Source: Turnera subulata (taxonomy: Eukaryota > Streptophyta > Magnoliopsida > Malpighiales > Passifloraceae). From it: a stretch of DNA of 64,000 nt. The stretch lies in assembly GCA_028386065.3 (NCBI GenBank), contig JAKUCV010006839.1, positions 1 to 64,000 of the forward strand, in the 5' to 3' direction. The translations under genes were made by a program, and so were the position numbers. Below are positions 33,401 to 44,382 of this stretch, piece after piece. Under the pieces are notes generated by a model. The model saw only the letters and a program-made list of their open reading frames with translations. It did no database searches and was not told where the DNA came from. Positions within the stretch are counted from its first letter, which is position 1. Every line of letters begins with the position of its first letter.

Positions 33401-33960
33401 TCAACATTCCCAATATCCAAACCAAACCGGCCATGACACCACAGAACTAGCCTCTAACCATCTAGTCGTACCACTACTTTCCACGTGACAATTAAATCAT
33501 CTTCTCAATTTCAATTCCAATTCCAGTATTCTATCCTCATTTATCCAACTTCCTATTATCCCAAGTTTTTCTACAGACTCATCCAATCAACAATCTCATA
33601 TTACCAATTATTCATAAATAGCAGTTCAACGATTACTCACAATATCTATAGACCAACAACACAATCCAGCAACATCAACAACAATATCTGTAGCAAACAA
33701 ATATCAATCAATAAACATATCAGCAGTTCAATCAAACAACAAAAATACACACACAGTATTACGGGCACATATCCAAGGTTATCCATCCTCACAAAAAGTA
33801 TCAACAAATATCACAAAGATACCAACAACAATAACCGTAAGATGCAAAGGAACCTATGTAGTTCGAAGACCAACCAACCCGGCTATCACGGGTGGAATGA
33901 GTATATGCAACCTCACCTGATACTCCTCGGAAGCCGACATCCGGTTAAGCCTTGATATTC
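30469..33960 (-). repeat. Ty3/gypsy LTR (family G2), minus orientation, partial, carrying Cassandra
   Basis: Begins TGAAACACCCCGACCC, the reverse complement of the end of the plus-orientation LTR at 38239. Homology to that LTR in reverse continues (for example 33250-33280 against 37710-37740) up to about 33960, where it is truncated. It is interrupted at 31068-32700 by a Cassandra array. A 20-bp-scale repeat with GATCAACATCCC occurs three times at 33330-33425. Frames such as 33485-33955 are low complexity. Confidence 0.7.
31068..32700 (-). mobile_element. Cassandra multimer: three LTRs and two interiors
   Basis: LTRs at 31068-31561, 31637-32130 and 32206-32700 (494, 494, 495 bp) alternate with two 75-bp interiors (31562-31636, 32131-32205), each with primer site TTGGTAGC(G/A)GAGC. 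The flanks CTGTC / CTATC are a 5-bp duplication with one change. 5S-like segments lie near 31135-31255, 31705-31825 and 32275-32392 on the minus strand. These LTRs are about 57 bp longer than those at 10267 because of an imperfect internal duplication of the GTACAGTCTCA-type segment, so they form a distinct subgroup. The multimer probably arose by unequal recombination. Confidence 0.9.
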
Positions 33961-34995
33961 CTATAATATAACAACAATAATCACTTTTAATGCACAAACA
34001 TTATTAAAGATTTTAACCGCTGATCTTGTAAAGTTTTATGATTTGATGATGAAACATTATTAAAGATTTTATTATAAAGTCCAAACATGGTCGTTGCCCG
34101 GGAAGAACAGTGAGAAAAGGAATCCTGAGAAGGCAAGAAGTCTACCTTGTTGTACCAGTGCATCGAAAGTTTCGACAGAACAAGTAAGCTTTAATTATGG
34201 GTTTTGGTTGTTATATCTTTAAGTGATGGTATGATATTATATGACCTTGAGGAAGTGGGAAATGAAGAATTTTGAGTACTGTTTAGATTATGACCTGATA
34301 AATTGATGACTTTTAGGTACTGCTTTGTTTATGACGTGATAATTTGAGTTGAGGATTAGATTGATATTCTTGGAAAATTCTATGATTTTGGAGGTGATGC
34401 AATTTTCTTTTTAAGAAATTGGTTGAGGATTTGAAGATTTTTGGATACTAATGTTGTTTGTGATGTGATAACTTGATTGGAGGATTGGATTAATGATCAT
34501 GGAATTCCTCATGTCGTAGGTGATTTATTCTTTTTTCTAAAAAAAGAGGGTTCGATGATTTGATGATTTTGGTGATTCAATCTTAAAAAAAAAAGTTTGA
34601 TGATTTGATGATTTGAGGTATTGTTTAAAGAGCTATAATCGAAGTTATGATCTTTGCTAGTTTCGGTAGATTTAGAAGAGAAATATTATTTGATGGATGA
34701 TTATGTTAGTAATAAATTTTGGAGTATTGATCGACATGTTTTGGGAGTTGTAATAAAAAAAAATATATATATTATTTGATGGATAGTTATGTAATAAATT
34801 TTGTGGTAATGATCGACATGGTTCGGGGGTTATAATCTGGAAAATTTATTTGGAGAATTTAATTATGATTGATGGGAGATAATTTGGAGTTTATAGATTT
34901 GATGAATTGTGGAAGGATTGATGATCATGATAACTATGTATTGAGGTTTCTGGGATTGTTGGATTACGGTGTGAATTTCGAGGACGAAATTCCTT
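33961..34995 (+). other. Non-coding remnant of the G2 interior
   Basis: AT-rich sequence leading into the polypurine tract. It holds a 22-bp direct repeat with AAACATTATTAAAGATTTTA (33998, 34058) and a tandem duplication of about 75 bp (34688-34756 and 34768-34838, with GATCGACATG). No pol motif was found. The last part (34975-34995) has TTTCGAGGACGAAAT, the usual end of a chromovirus interior. Confidence 0.6.
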
Positions 34996-35009
34996 TAAGG
35001 AGGGTAGAA
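34996..35009 (+). promoter_or_regulatory. Polypurine tract of G2
   Basis: TAAGGAGGGTAGAA immediately before the LTR start TGTAACGACC. Confidence 0.8.
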
Positions 35010-38000
35010 TGTAACGACCCGGGTAAAATTTTCGTGATTTTTACCAAGGTGTTTTGACTTTTACGGTGGTTAGTAAAATTTTATCACGTTTAATCAAGAA
35101 TTTTGCCAACCCGGGTCAATTTTTCATTATTTTCACTATTATTTATACTACTCTCAAAATTGTTATTATTGTTATTATAGTTACCATTATTATGATATTA
35201 TTATTACTTTTTAATCAACAATAATAGCAATATTATTATTACTTTGCTATGATATTTTTGTGTAATAATTTTAAAAAAATTTCATCTTTTATTTTCTATG
35301 ATATTATATATATTATTCTTTGGAGATTTACTTCTAATTTTGTAAAAGAATAATTGTTAAATTATGCTTATATTTTTCAAAGACTAAGTTAAAATGTCAA
35401 AACACAAGGTTTAGTGTTGTTTCGTCCGATACGACATAGTTTTGGCTAAGCCAAAACATAAAACACCAACCAGGCTGCGTTTTGACAAAGGTTGTTGACT
35501 ATGGGTTGAGGACGTCCAAAACGACGTCGTTTCATTGTCGGCAGGGCAAAATTATTTCCCGACAACCACCCTTTCTCCTTTTATTTTCTCCTTCCTTTTC
35601 TCCTTCATTCCATCGCCACCCTCCCTCCTTCCTTCCTCATCTTTTCTTCCTCTGCCCCTCACCATCGCTGCCACCACCACCATAGCCGCCGCATCCATCT
35701 TCTCCTCTGCCTTCCCCTTCTTCTTCCTTCCCTCTGCTCGCCTCACACCTCCATGGACACAGCAGCCCAGCGATGATGCCGCCACCACCCAAGACGAACT
35801 CAACACCGCCGTGCACAGGAGATCGGGTCTCTTCTTCTCCTTCGCGCGCAGCACCGATGCCGTGACCAGCATCCTTTCACCCCATCGCAGCAACACGATC
35901 CGCCACTGCCGCCTCTCCTCAGTCATCGCCGTAGCCTTGGATCGCCACCCCAAGACGAGCTCGAGCCACCACTGGGCAGAGGATCCGACCTCCTCTTCTC
36001 CATCGCCTTCTGTGCCAGCCACCGAACGTAGCCCAGCGACGCCGCTGCTTCTCCTCGCCTCTGGTCCTGTAGCAGATGCCGCCGTTAAAGCCGCTGGTGC
36101 CGCCTCTCCTTTCCTGCCGTCGTCTTCTTCCCTCTGATTTCGCTCGCGGTCGTCACTGAGAGCTGACCTCGCTGCCGCCGTCAAGGAACAGAGCTAGGAC
36201 CACAATCAAGCTAAGGATCGATCTCCCTGCACCTCCGAATAGCTCTCTTTGTCGCCGGTCGAATGGATGTGTTGGATGTTCTGTCGGTGTTGTTTTTGTT
36301 GTGGTTTTGTGAATGGTTGTTGTCCAGATGGATGCGTGTGGCGTGATGTTTATGGTCTGGTTTGTGTTGATTGTTGTTGGTTGTGGGTGTGTTGCTGGCG
36401 ATGAACAGTAGCTGGACAGTAGCCGTGAACAAGTAATCTGTGGAGTTCTTGGATCTGTGAACAGTGTTTGGCCGGAATCCGGCGAGTTTCCAGCAGTCTC
36501 GGGAATTTTCCAGCGAGGCTTCCGGGACAGAATCCGTTGATAGTAAACCTTTGGGTAATTCCTTGGACTCATTTTACACCTTGGCGCGGGTTTGGGCTCG
36601 GTTGCGCAACGGACTCGGAAACGGGCCGAACGTGCAGAGGCCCATGTTCCCGTGACACATATGCTTTTGACAGACTTAATAACGGACCCGATAGACGTTT
36701 GATATTACAAAATGGTTAATAAATTAATTTATAGATTAAAAAAAATGGTTAATGAATTAATTTATAGATTAAAAAAATAATAAAATACCATTTTGGAATT
36801 AATTATGTAGTTATAAGTTTAATATAAATACATAACTGGATGGAATTTATTCTCTATTACGTTTTCTTATTACTGGTTACATTATTTTTCAACTAAGTGA
36901 TTTTACTTTAATCTGTTATATTATTACGTATGAATTTCATTCCATTTAATATTAGATATCTGTTATATTATTTAATGAGCTATAGTATTACTATTACTTT
37001 TAACTCTACTTAAGTTTGCTAGTTATATACGCACAAACGTATTTGGAAAAATTTTATCGGGAACAATTATTTTATGAAATACCATTTACTTTAGATTATA
37101 ATATCGGCTATGATTATCTTATTGGTTATAATTATCTTACAGCCGCAATGGTGACGCTTTATGGAAACGGCATTAACAGTGTTAGTTGTTGATAAGCCGA
37201 TTAATAAACTAATAGCTGACAGTATACATTGCATTCTTCGATGTGCATTGTAAGTGACTGTATGTGTTGACATGATATAGGGACAGACAAAGCCATATGG
37301 ATTATGTGCCGGTTTCAGAGACATACCAGGTGAGGATATAAACTTATAAACTTCGGTATACTGCCTGTAATGCTCCGGTTGTTTGGTGGTTTGTTTAAAT
37401 TGTATGTTTATCTTCATACTTGCTATGCTATGTTGGATACTTTTGGGATTGCTGTTATATGCATGAAGACTACTGCGATTGATTACTTAGTCTGGGATGT
37501 TAATGTAGTCACCTTGTGATTGTGATATGATAGGGAGGACTGCGGGACTCTGGGCTGAGGACTGCGGGACTCAGTTGATTTGTTATAGGAAGGACTGCGG
37601 GACTTCCGCCGAGGACTGCGGCACTCGGTTATTTGTGATATGATTTGTGATATTTAGCGGGGAGCACCATGGGGTTAGCTAACCTGGCTACCAGGCACGA
37701 CCAATACTTATCATGTGACAGGGGCCCTAATAATAAAATTGGATAGTCGCCGAATGTCAGTAAGATTAGAGGATTAGCTTATCAGTGAGAGGTCAGTCGA
37801 ATAGTAAGGACAGGTAAGTTGTTTGATCCTGATGCCATGTTTGTGCTTGTTATACTTCTGTTGTTCTGTGTTCGTTTTAGGGCACTTACGGTTGCTTGTA
37901 TACTGCGGTTTATTGTTTATTGGTGAGACAGTGGTTGGTCTCACCCCTCACACAGTTCTTGCAGGTTAGAAGTGCATTCCGACGGCTGTTGCGTTACCTC

Positions 38001-38239
38001 AGACAGGACTCGGATCCAATAGCATGCATTGTGTCTCGCATAAGATGTTACTGAATATCTAGAAAATGCTTCCGTTGTGCAAATGATGATGTCCCCATAT
38101 CGGGTGATGGGAGTGTGATTCTATGTCTGTTTATTACTGTACTGTTGTGAATTCATACTTTCATTATATGATGGCCACATGTCAGCACCGTTTCGTAGTA
38201 AATATTGTTGGATGAGTAAATACGGGTCGGGGTGTTTCA
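35010..38239 (+). repeat. Ty3/gypsy LTR (family G2), plus orientation, full length
   Basis: TGTAACGACCCGGG...CGGGGTGTTTCA, 3230 bp. The C/T- and GC-rich segment 35560-36180, open in several frames on both strands, is the usual low-complexity leader of Tekay-type LTRs and not a gene. Local repeats: a ~35-bp duplication at 36712-36775 and four copies of GGACTGCGGGACT at 37536-37632. It is a 3' LTR, since the polypurine tract precedes it. Confidence 0.8.
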
Positions 38240-39250
38240 CCTGGACCTTGGGGTTTAATGGGAATACAACACGCTTTACCACTGCAACCACATGTTTGGC
38301 TAACAATCTCTCTCTTTTTGATAATGACAAACATGTTGTCATTTCTACTACGAATAGTGGTTGGAAAATGAGATAACCAATTAAATAAGCTCCCCATGTT
38401 TCATAGGCATAATCAAAAAAGTTATAATGCATTCATTTGGCTTATTCAACTAGCCAAATGCTCCCCTTGCGTTTGTGCATAGTATACTTAAAAATTTATT
38501 AAAGGGTTTTTTCCCAACAGCTCCCCATGCATATATGCACAGTATACTTTATGATTTCATACTCGAAAGTTTCATATACATATATCCTGCAATGAAATTT
38601 CAGTATATCAAGATTATCATTTGGCTTTTTTATAGAGCCAAATCTTTCCCTGCATTATAAGTGCAAATATCTTAACAATCATATTTGGTTTTTCACTAAG
38701 CCAAATATTGTTCCCTGCAACAGAAAATAACCACAAGGTATACCGCAGTAGACTCAACAACATCAACAACATATTTGGCTATTTTTCCGAGCCAAATGTT
38801 ATTCCCTACATCAGAAAATTAACACAAAAGGTATACCGCAACAGTAGAATATTCCATCAAGTATCAACAACATAACAGCAAGCCAAATATTCAGGTTATA
38901 CAAACCAAAAGTAGGATAGTTATAAAAGTACTTAGCTAAAATGCAGATGGGAATACAATGCATGACCTAAGAGCATCAGATCTATGGAGCATCAATCTTC
39001 ATCAGAATCATCTCGAGTCAGAACTGCAGTGATTTGGTCAAGCTTTTCAAATGTCTTGGCCTGAAAATTCTTCATTTGGCTCCTGATTGAACCAAGTTCT
39101 TCCTTCTGCTCACTGATCTCATCATTCATCCTAGTAACCAGAGCATTCAGTTCCTCAAGCTTGTGATCCTTTGTGGTTGCAGATTTGGTCACAGAATATT
39201 CCCTAGCAGGATTTGGCTTGATGGACACTTGAGCCAATGTATTAGTGTTG
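38240..39250 (-). pseudogene. 3' interior of a Sirevirus-like copia relic, with coiled-coil frame and palindromes
   Basis: The frame 39237-38992 (82 codons) reads a Lys/Glu-rich helical segment, LEELNALVTRMNDEISEQKE, likely coiled coil and ending DDSDED. I do not recognise the family. Downstream on the minus strand (38900-38290) are several purine runs such as AAGGGGAG and GGGGAGC and five long inverted repeats. An array of purine tracts before the 3' LTR is a described Sirevirus trait. The region was separated from its LTR (29393-30468) by the G2 block. Confidence 0.45.
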
Positions 39251-39502
39251 ATTTAAGCATATAAGAGTCTTCTTGATGATGAAAGCCAGAAGCTATTGAT
39301 CTCACTTCTCGTTCATGGTCTTAGAGCTTGACCTAAGAAGGATAATCCGAGTAAGAGTATATATCAATGCCCTCTCTCTTAGTTTTAGAGTATTGTAGGG
39401 GCTTGGTTTGTTGCTGTAAAACAAGATTCGATTTCGCTCCATATATCATAACCCTCCTTTGATGTTAACTGGCACTCCAGAGGCTAAAACATAATTTCTT
39501 AT
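39251..39502. other. Short unassigned flank
   Basis: About 250 bp between the relic and the Angela-like LTR starting at 39503. No feature recognised. Confidence 0.4.
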
Positions 39503-41045
39503 TGTAAGTAACTGGGCATGCAAACTTGACAATCAAATGCAGCGGAAAAACCCAGAAACCATGGAGGATCCAAGTGAAAGTAACTAAACCGAATAACAAT
39601 TTTTGCGTACCTGAATCGGTTGAGATTTTTCACTCAACTGTTGTGCCGAATTAGCTAGAGCCGGAAAGAAATCCCATCCCTCTAAGGTATCCACACGAAC
39701 CGTCGATCTCTGGACGGAAAACATCTCATGATCTCCAACCCGAGCACTCCCGAACCGTTGTGCTAGCTACGGATTTCCGGGAGCTATGTGGTGTTTCTTT
39801 CTTTCTCAAAGAATGGGTGTGTAATCTGAATTGTGTGTGAATGTTGTGTGTGTTGATAATCTGATCATCAAGCCCTATTTATACACACAATTAATGCATA
39901 GATTAATGAGACAATGGCCAACATCATCATGCATTAACCATCATGATTATACTTTAAGTCTAATCATGTCTCCACTATGTCTTAATGCTCCACTAAGCGT
40001 TAATGGATGCTCCACTAAGCATTAATCGGATTACACATCATATGGCATTAATTTTGGTTCAATAATTCTGATAATTAGTGAACCAAATCAGCCCAAAACG
40101 ACCCGATCCAACCATGGTCGAACCAAGGTTCGACTATGGTCCACCCACTTGGTCGAACCACGGTCCAACCATGGTTCAACCACCTGCTTGAATCAACAGT
40201 TCTAAGTGTGTGACCCTGTAGGCACTTGTAACGTTTGGCAATAATTGTAAAATCTCATTTTACAAATATAAACAATGAGCGGTGTCTAGCAACACGTCAT
40301 TGCTACCCAAACGACAAGATCAGTATTGATTCAATATGCCTCGGAAGCATGTCATCGTCTTTTCGTCCCATTATCAAGATCAAACACGAGACCTGGAATA
40401 TGTCAATCTCGTATATGTTTATTCTAAGTTTCTTGATCCCCGAGTTAACTGTGTAAAACGGATACTAATGATATCACCATATCACATAATCCGAGCATGG
40501 CCATGCATTTACAGTTCAACTCTATCAAGAGGCCCAACTGATAATATACCCATTATATGGAATGGACGAATTCCATCATGATCATACAAAACCCACTACA
40601 CACTTATCGTATACCCAATGATTACACTAAGGTCTACTCAGTTACGAATAGCCAAGAGTAATATCAAAGTATATGACTAACATGTTGGGAACCTTGATGA
40701 TCTTAGGTCAATGGACAATACAAATAAGAACCACTAATGACAATCATATAACGTTCCATGTAGTGTTCTTATGTTGGGTCAGTCCAGACCACAAGTTCTC
40801 TAACTTGTACCCGTAAGTAGAATTCATATCTCATATAATTCTCAACATACGCTAGTCTTAATTTATTATTACAACCCATCCATAATAATAATCGACTAGG
40901 GACATTTAAGAATATAAATTATTCTAGGGTTATAAATATGTACAAGCGTTTATCACATAAACATATTTATTGGAATAACCTTAATGTATATACAGGACTA
41001 TATACAATCATCCAATGATTGGCTTTTGGGCATATTACACTAACA
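39503..41045 (-). repeat. Angela-like copia LTR (copy alpha), minus orientation
   Basis: 1543 bp. On the minus strand it starts TGTTAGTGTAATATGCCC (41045) and ends AGTTACTTACA (39503). A TATA box GTATAAATAG lies at 39875-39884 on the minus strand. Upstream of it (U3) are several AACCATGG/GGTTCGACC palindromic units (40110-40190). It is the 3' LTR, since the purine tract GTGCAAGTGGGAGAT is next to it (41046-41060). Confidence 0.85.
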
Positions 41046-42375
41046 ATCTCCCACTTGCACTAAAGCCAATCATCCATGTATCTAATACCAATGGATGTAG
41101 CATGACCATCATGCTTCCGCTATGTGAGAGGCTTTGTCAATGGATCTGCTACACAGTTCTCAGAAGGACTTTGCACAGCCTCTGTTGTTGAGTCGGTAAT
41201 TGTTTCTTGCTTGGAACTCTTCCAGCAAACAACACCACCTCCAAGACAAAACACATAACCTGACAGCGATCTAAAATCATCCCTGTCTATTTGGGAGCTA
41301 GCATCTGTGTAACCCTTTACAACAAGCTCATCAACGCTTCCATGGACAAGGAATGCATCCTTAGTCCTTCTCAAGTACTTAAGGATGTTCTTAACCGCTG
41401 TCCAGTGACTCTCACCGGGATCAGATTGATATCTGCTTGTGACACTCAAAGCATATGCGACTTCCGGTCGAGTACATAGCATGGCATACATGATAGATCC
41501 TATTGCAGATGCATAAGGGATCTTACTCATCCACTCTCTCTCCTTAGATGTACTAGGACATTGATTCTTTGAGAGAGATATGCCAAGTGACATGGGCAAG
41601 AAACCTTTCTTGGAATCTTGCATGCTAAACCTCTTTAGCACTTTGTCAATATATGTACTTTGACTTAGCCCATTAAACCTTTTGGATCTATCTCTATAGA
41701 TCTTTATACCTAGCACGCAAGCAGCTTCTCCTAAGTCCTTCATTGAGAAATTCTTTCCTAACCAAGTCTTTAAAGACTGTAGTGTTGGAATATCATTCCT
41801 AATGAGCAGAATGTCGTCAACATACAATAATAAGAAAACGATAATGCTCCCACTAACCTTCTTGTAAACACATGGTTCATCTTCATTTTTAATGAAACCA
41901 AACTCTTTGATCACTTCATTAAAACGAAGATTCTAACTCCTAGAAGCTTGCTTCAATCCATAAATGGATCTTTGCAACTTGCATACCATATTAGCATTCT
42001 CTGGATCGACAAAACCTTCAGGTTGTGTCATGTACACATCCTTAAAAGATTTCCATTAAGGAAAGCGGTTTTGACATCCATTTGCCATATCTCATAATCA
42101 TGGTATGCTGCTATAGCCAATAGAATCCGGATGGATTTAACCATGGCAACTGGCGTGAAAGTTTAATCATAGTCAATACCATGAACTTGCTTGAAACCTT
42201 TCGCAACCAGTCTCCCATTAAAGGTAATCACATTACCATCCTTGTCGGTCTTTTTCTTAAAGACCCATTTGCACCCTATAGGTTTTACCCCTTCAGGTGG
42301 ATCAACCAAGGTCCACCCCTTGTTTTCATACATGGATTCCATCTCCGAATTCATGGCTTCTAGCCACTTTTGGGT
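41046..42375 (-). pseudogene. Angela-like copia pol fragment: RT and deleted RNase H
   Basis: The minus frame 41914-41120 has the catalytic LLYVDDILLI, then NFSMKDLGEAACVLG, KIPYASAIGSIMYAMLCTRP, and the first RNase H motif KGYTDASS. After DSTTEA it jumps directly to VQSPSENCVADPLTKP, so the block with the second and third RNase H carboxylates is missing. The 5' RT part (42375-42163, GCKWVFKKKTDKDG) is in a separate broken frame. The copy ends at about 42375, where an oppositely oriented copy begins. Confidence 0.85.
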
Positions 42376-42968
42376 GCTAAAGAGGTTTAGCATGCAAGAT
42401 TCCAAGAAAGGTTTCTTGCCCATGTCACATGGCATATCTCTCTCAAAGAATCAATGTCCTAGTACATCTAAAGAGAGATAGGATGAGTAAGTTCCCTTAT
42501 GCATCTGCAATTGGATCTATCATGTATGCCAGGCTATGTACTTGACCGGAAGTCACATATGCTTTGAGTGTCATAAGCAGATATCAATCTGATCCCGATG
42601 AGAGTCACTGGACAGTGGTTAAGAACATCCTTAAGTACTTGAGAAGGACTAAGGATGCATTCCTTATCTATGGAAGCGTTGATGAGCTTGTTATAAAGGG
42701 TTACATAGAAGCTAGCTTCCAAGCAGATAGGGATGATTTTAGATCGCAGTCAGGTTATGTGTTTTGTCTTGGAGGTGGTGCTGTTTGCTGGAAGAGTTCC
42801 AAGAAAGAAACAGTTACCGACTCTACAACTAAGGCTGTGCAAAGTTCCTTCTGAGAACTCTGTAGCAGATCCATTGACAAAGCCTCTCACATAGTGGAAG
42901 CATGATGGTCATGCTACATCCTTTGGTATTAGATACATGGACGATTGGCTTTAGTGCAAGTGGGAGAT
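42376..42968 (+). pseudogene. Angela-like copia RNase H fragment, inverted relative to its neighbour
   Basis: Begins inside RT (LKRFSMQDSKKGFLPMSHGI from about 42388) and runs through KGYIEASFQADRDDFRSQSG to DSTTKAVQSSF, then a stop caused by one extra T. It has the same RNase H deletion as the copies at 41120 and 54718. It is followed by polypurine tract GTGCAAGTGGGAGAT and an LTR. Confidence 0.85.
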
Positions 42969-44382
42969 TGTTAGTGTAATATGCCCAAAAGCCAATCATT
43001 GGATGATTGTATATAGTCATGTATATACATTAAGGTTATTCCAATAAATATGTTTATGTGATAAATGCCTGCACATATTTATAACCCTAGAATATTTTAT
43101 ATTCTTAAATGTCCCTAGTCGATTATTATTATGGATGGGTTGTAATAATAAATTAAGACTAGCGTATGTTGAGAATTATATGAGATATGAATTCTACATA
43201 CGGGTATAAGTTAGAGAACTTGTGGTCCGGACTGACCCAACATAAGAACACTACAAGGAACGTTATATGATTGTCATTAGTGGTTCTTATATGTATTGTC
43301 CTTTGACCTGAGATCATCAAGGTTCCCAACATGTTAGTCATATACTTTGATATTACTCTTGGCTATTCATAACTGAGTAGACCTTAGTGTAATCATTGGG
43401 TATATGATAAGTGTGTAGTGGGTTTTGTATGATCAAGATGGAATTCGTCCAACCCATATAACGGGTATATTATCAGTTGGGCCTCTTGAAAGAGTTGAAC
43501 TATAAATGCATGGCCAAGCTCGGATTAAATGATATGGTGATATCATTAGTATCCGTTTTACATAGTTAACTCGGGGATCAAGAAACTTTGGATCAAACAT
43601 ATGCAAGATTGACATATTCCAGGTCTCGTGTTTGATCTTGATAATGGGACGAAAAGACGATGACATGCTTCCGAGGCATATTGAATCAATACTGATCTTG
43701 TCGTTTGGGTAGCAATGACGTGTTGCTAGACACCGCACATTGTTTATATTTGTAAAATGAGATTTTACAATTATTGCCAAACGTTACAAGTGCCTACAGG
43801 GTCACACACTTAGAACTGTTGATTCAAGCAGGTGGTTGAACCATGGTTGGACCGTGGTTCGACCAAGTGGGTGGACCATGGTCGAACCTTGGTTCGGCCA
43901 TGGTTGGACCGGGTCGTTTTGGGCTGATTTGGTTCACTAATTATCAGAATTATTGAACCAAAATTAATGCCATATGATGTGTAATCCGATTAATGCTTAG
44001 TGGAGCATCCATTAACGCTTAGTGGAGCATTAAGACATAGTGGAGACATGATTAGACTTAAAGTATAATCATGATGGTTAATGCATGATGATGTTGGCCA
44101 TTGTCTCATTAATCTATGCATTAATTGTGTGTATAAATAGGGCTTGATGATCAGATCATCAACACACACAACATTCACACACAATTCAGAATACACACCC
44201 ATTCTTTGAGAAAGAAAGAAACACCACATAGCTCCCGAAAATCCGTAGCTAGCACAACGGTTCGGGAGTGCTCGGGTTGGAGATCATGAGATGTTTTCCG
44301 ACCAGAAATCGACGGTTCTTGTGGATACCGTAGAAGGGCGGGATTTCTTTCCGGCTCTAGCTGATTCTGCACAACAGTTGAG
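42969..44382 (+). repeat. Angela-like copia LTR (copy beta), plus, 3' end missing
   Basis: Starts TGTTAGTGTAATATGCCC. The TATA box GTATAAATAG is at 44131-44140. It runs to ACAACAGTTGAG (44382), where the final ~100 bp of the LTR, the primer site and all of gag are gone and protease sequence follows directly. Confidence 0.85.

Noticed and set aside
33485..33955. 156-codon Ser/Asn/Ile-rich frame
   Set aside because: Low-complexity read of an AT-rich gypsy LTR with no conserved counterpart in the plus-orientation LTR.
35535..36184. 200- and 210-codon frames on opposite strands in the G2 LTR
   Set aside because: Low-complexity Ser/Pro- and Ala/Glu-rich reads of one C/T-rich segment, open on both strands; typical of Tekay-type LTR leaders.
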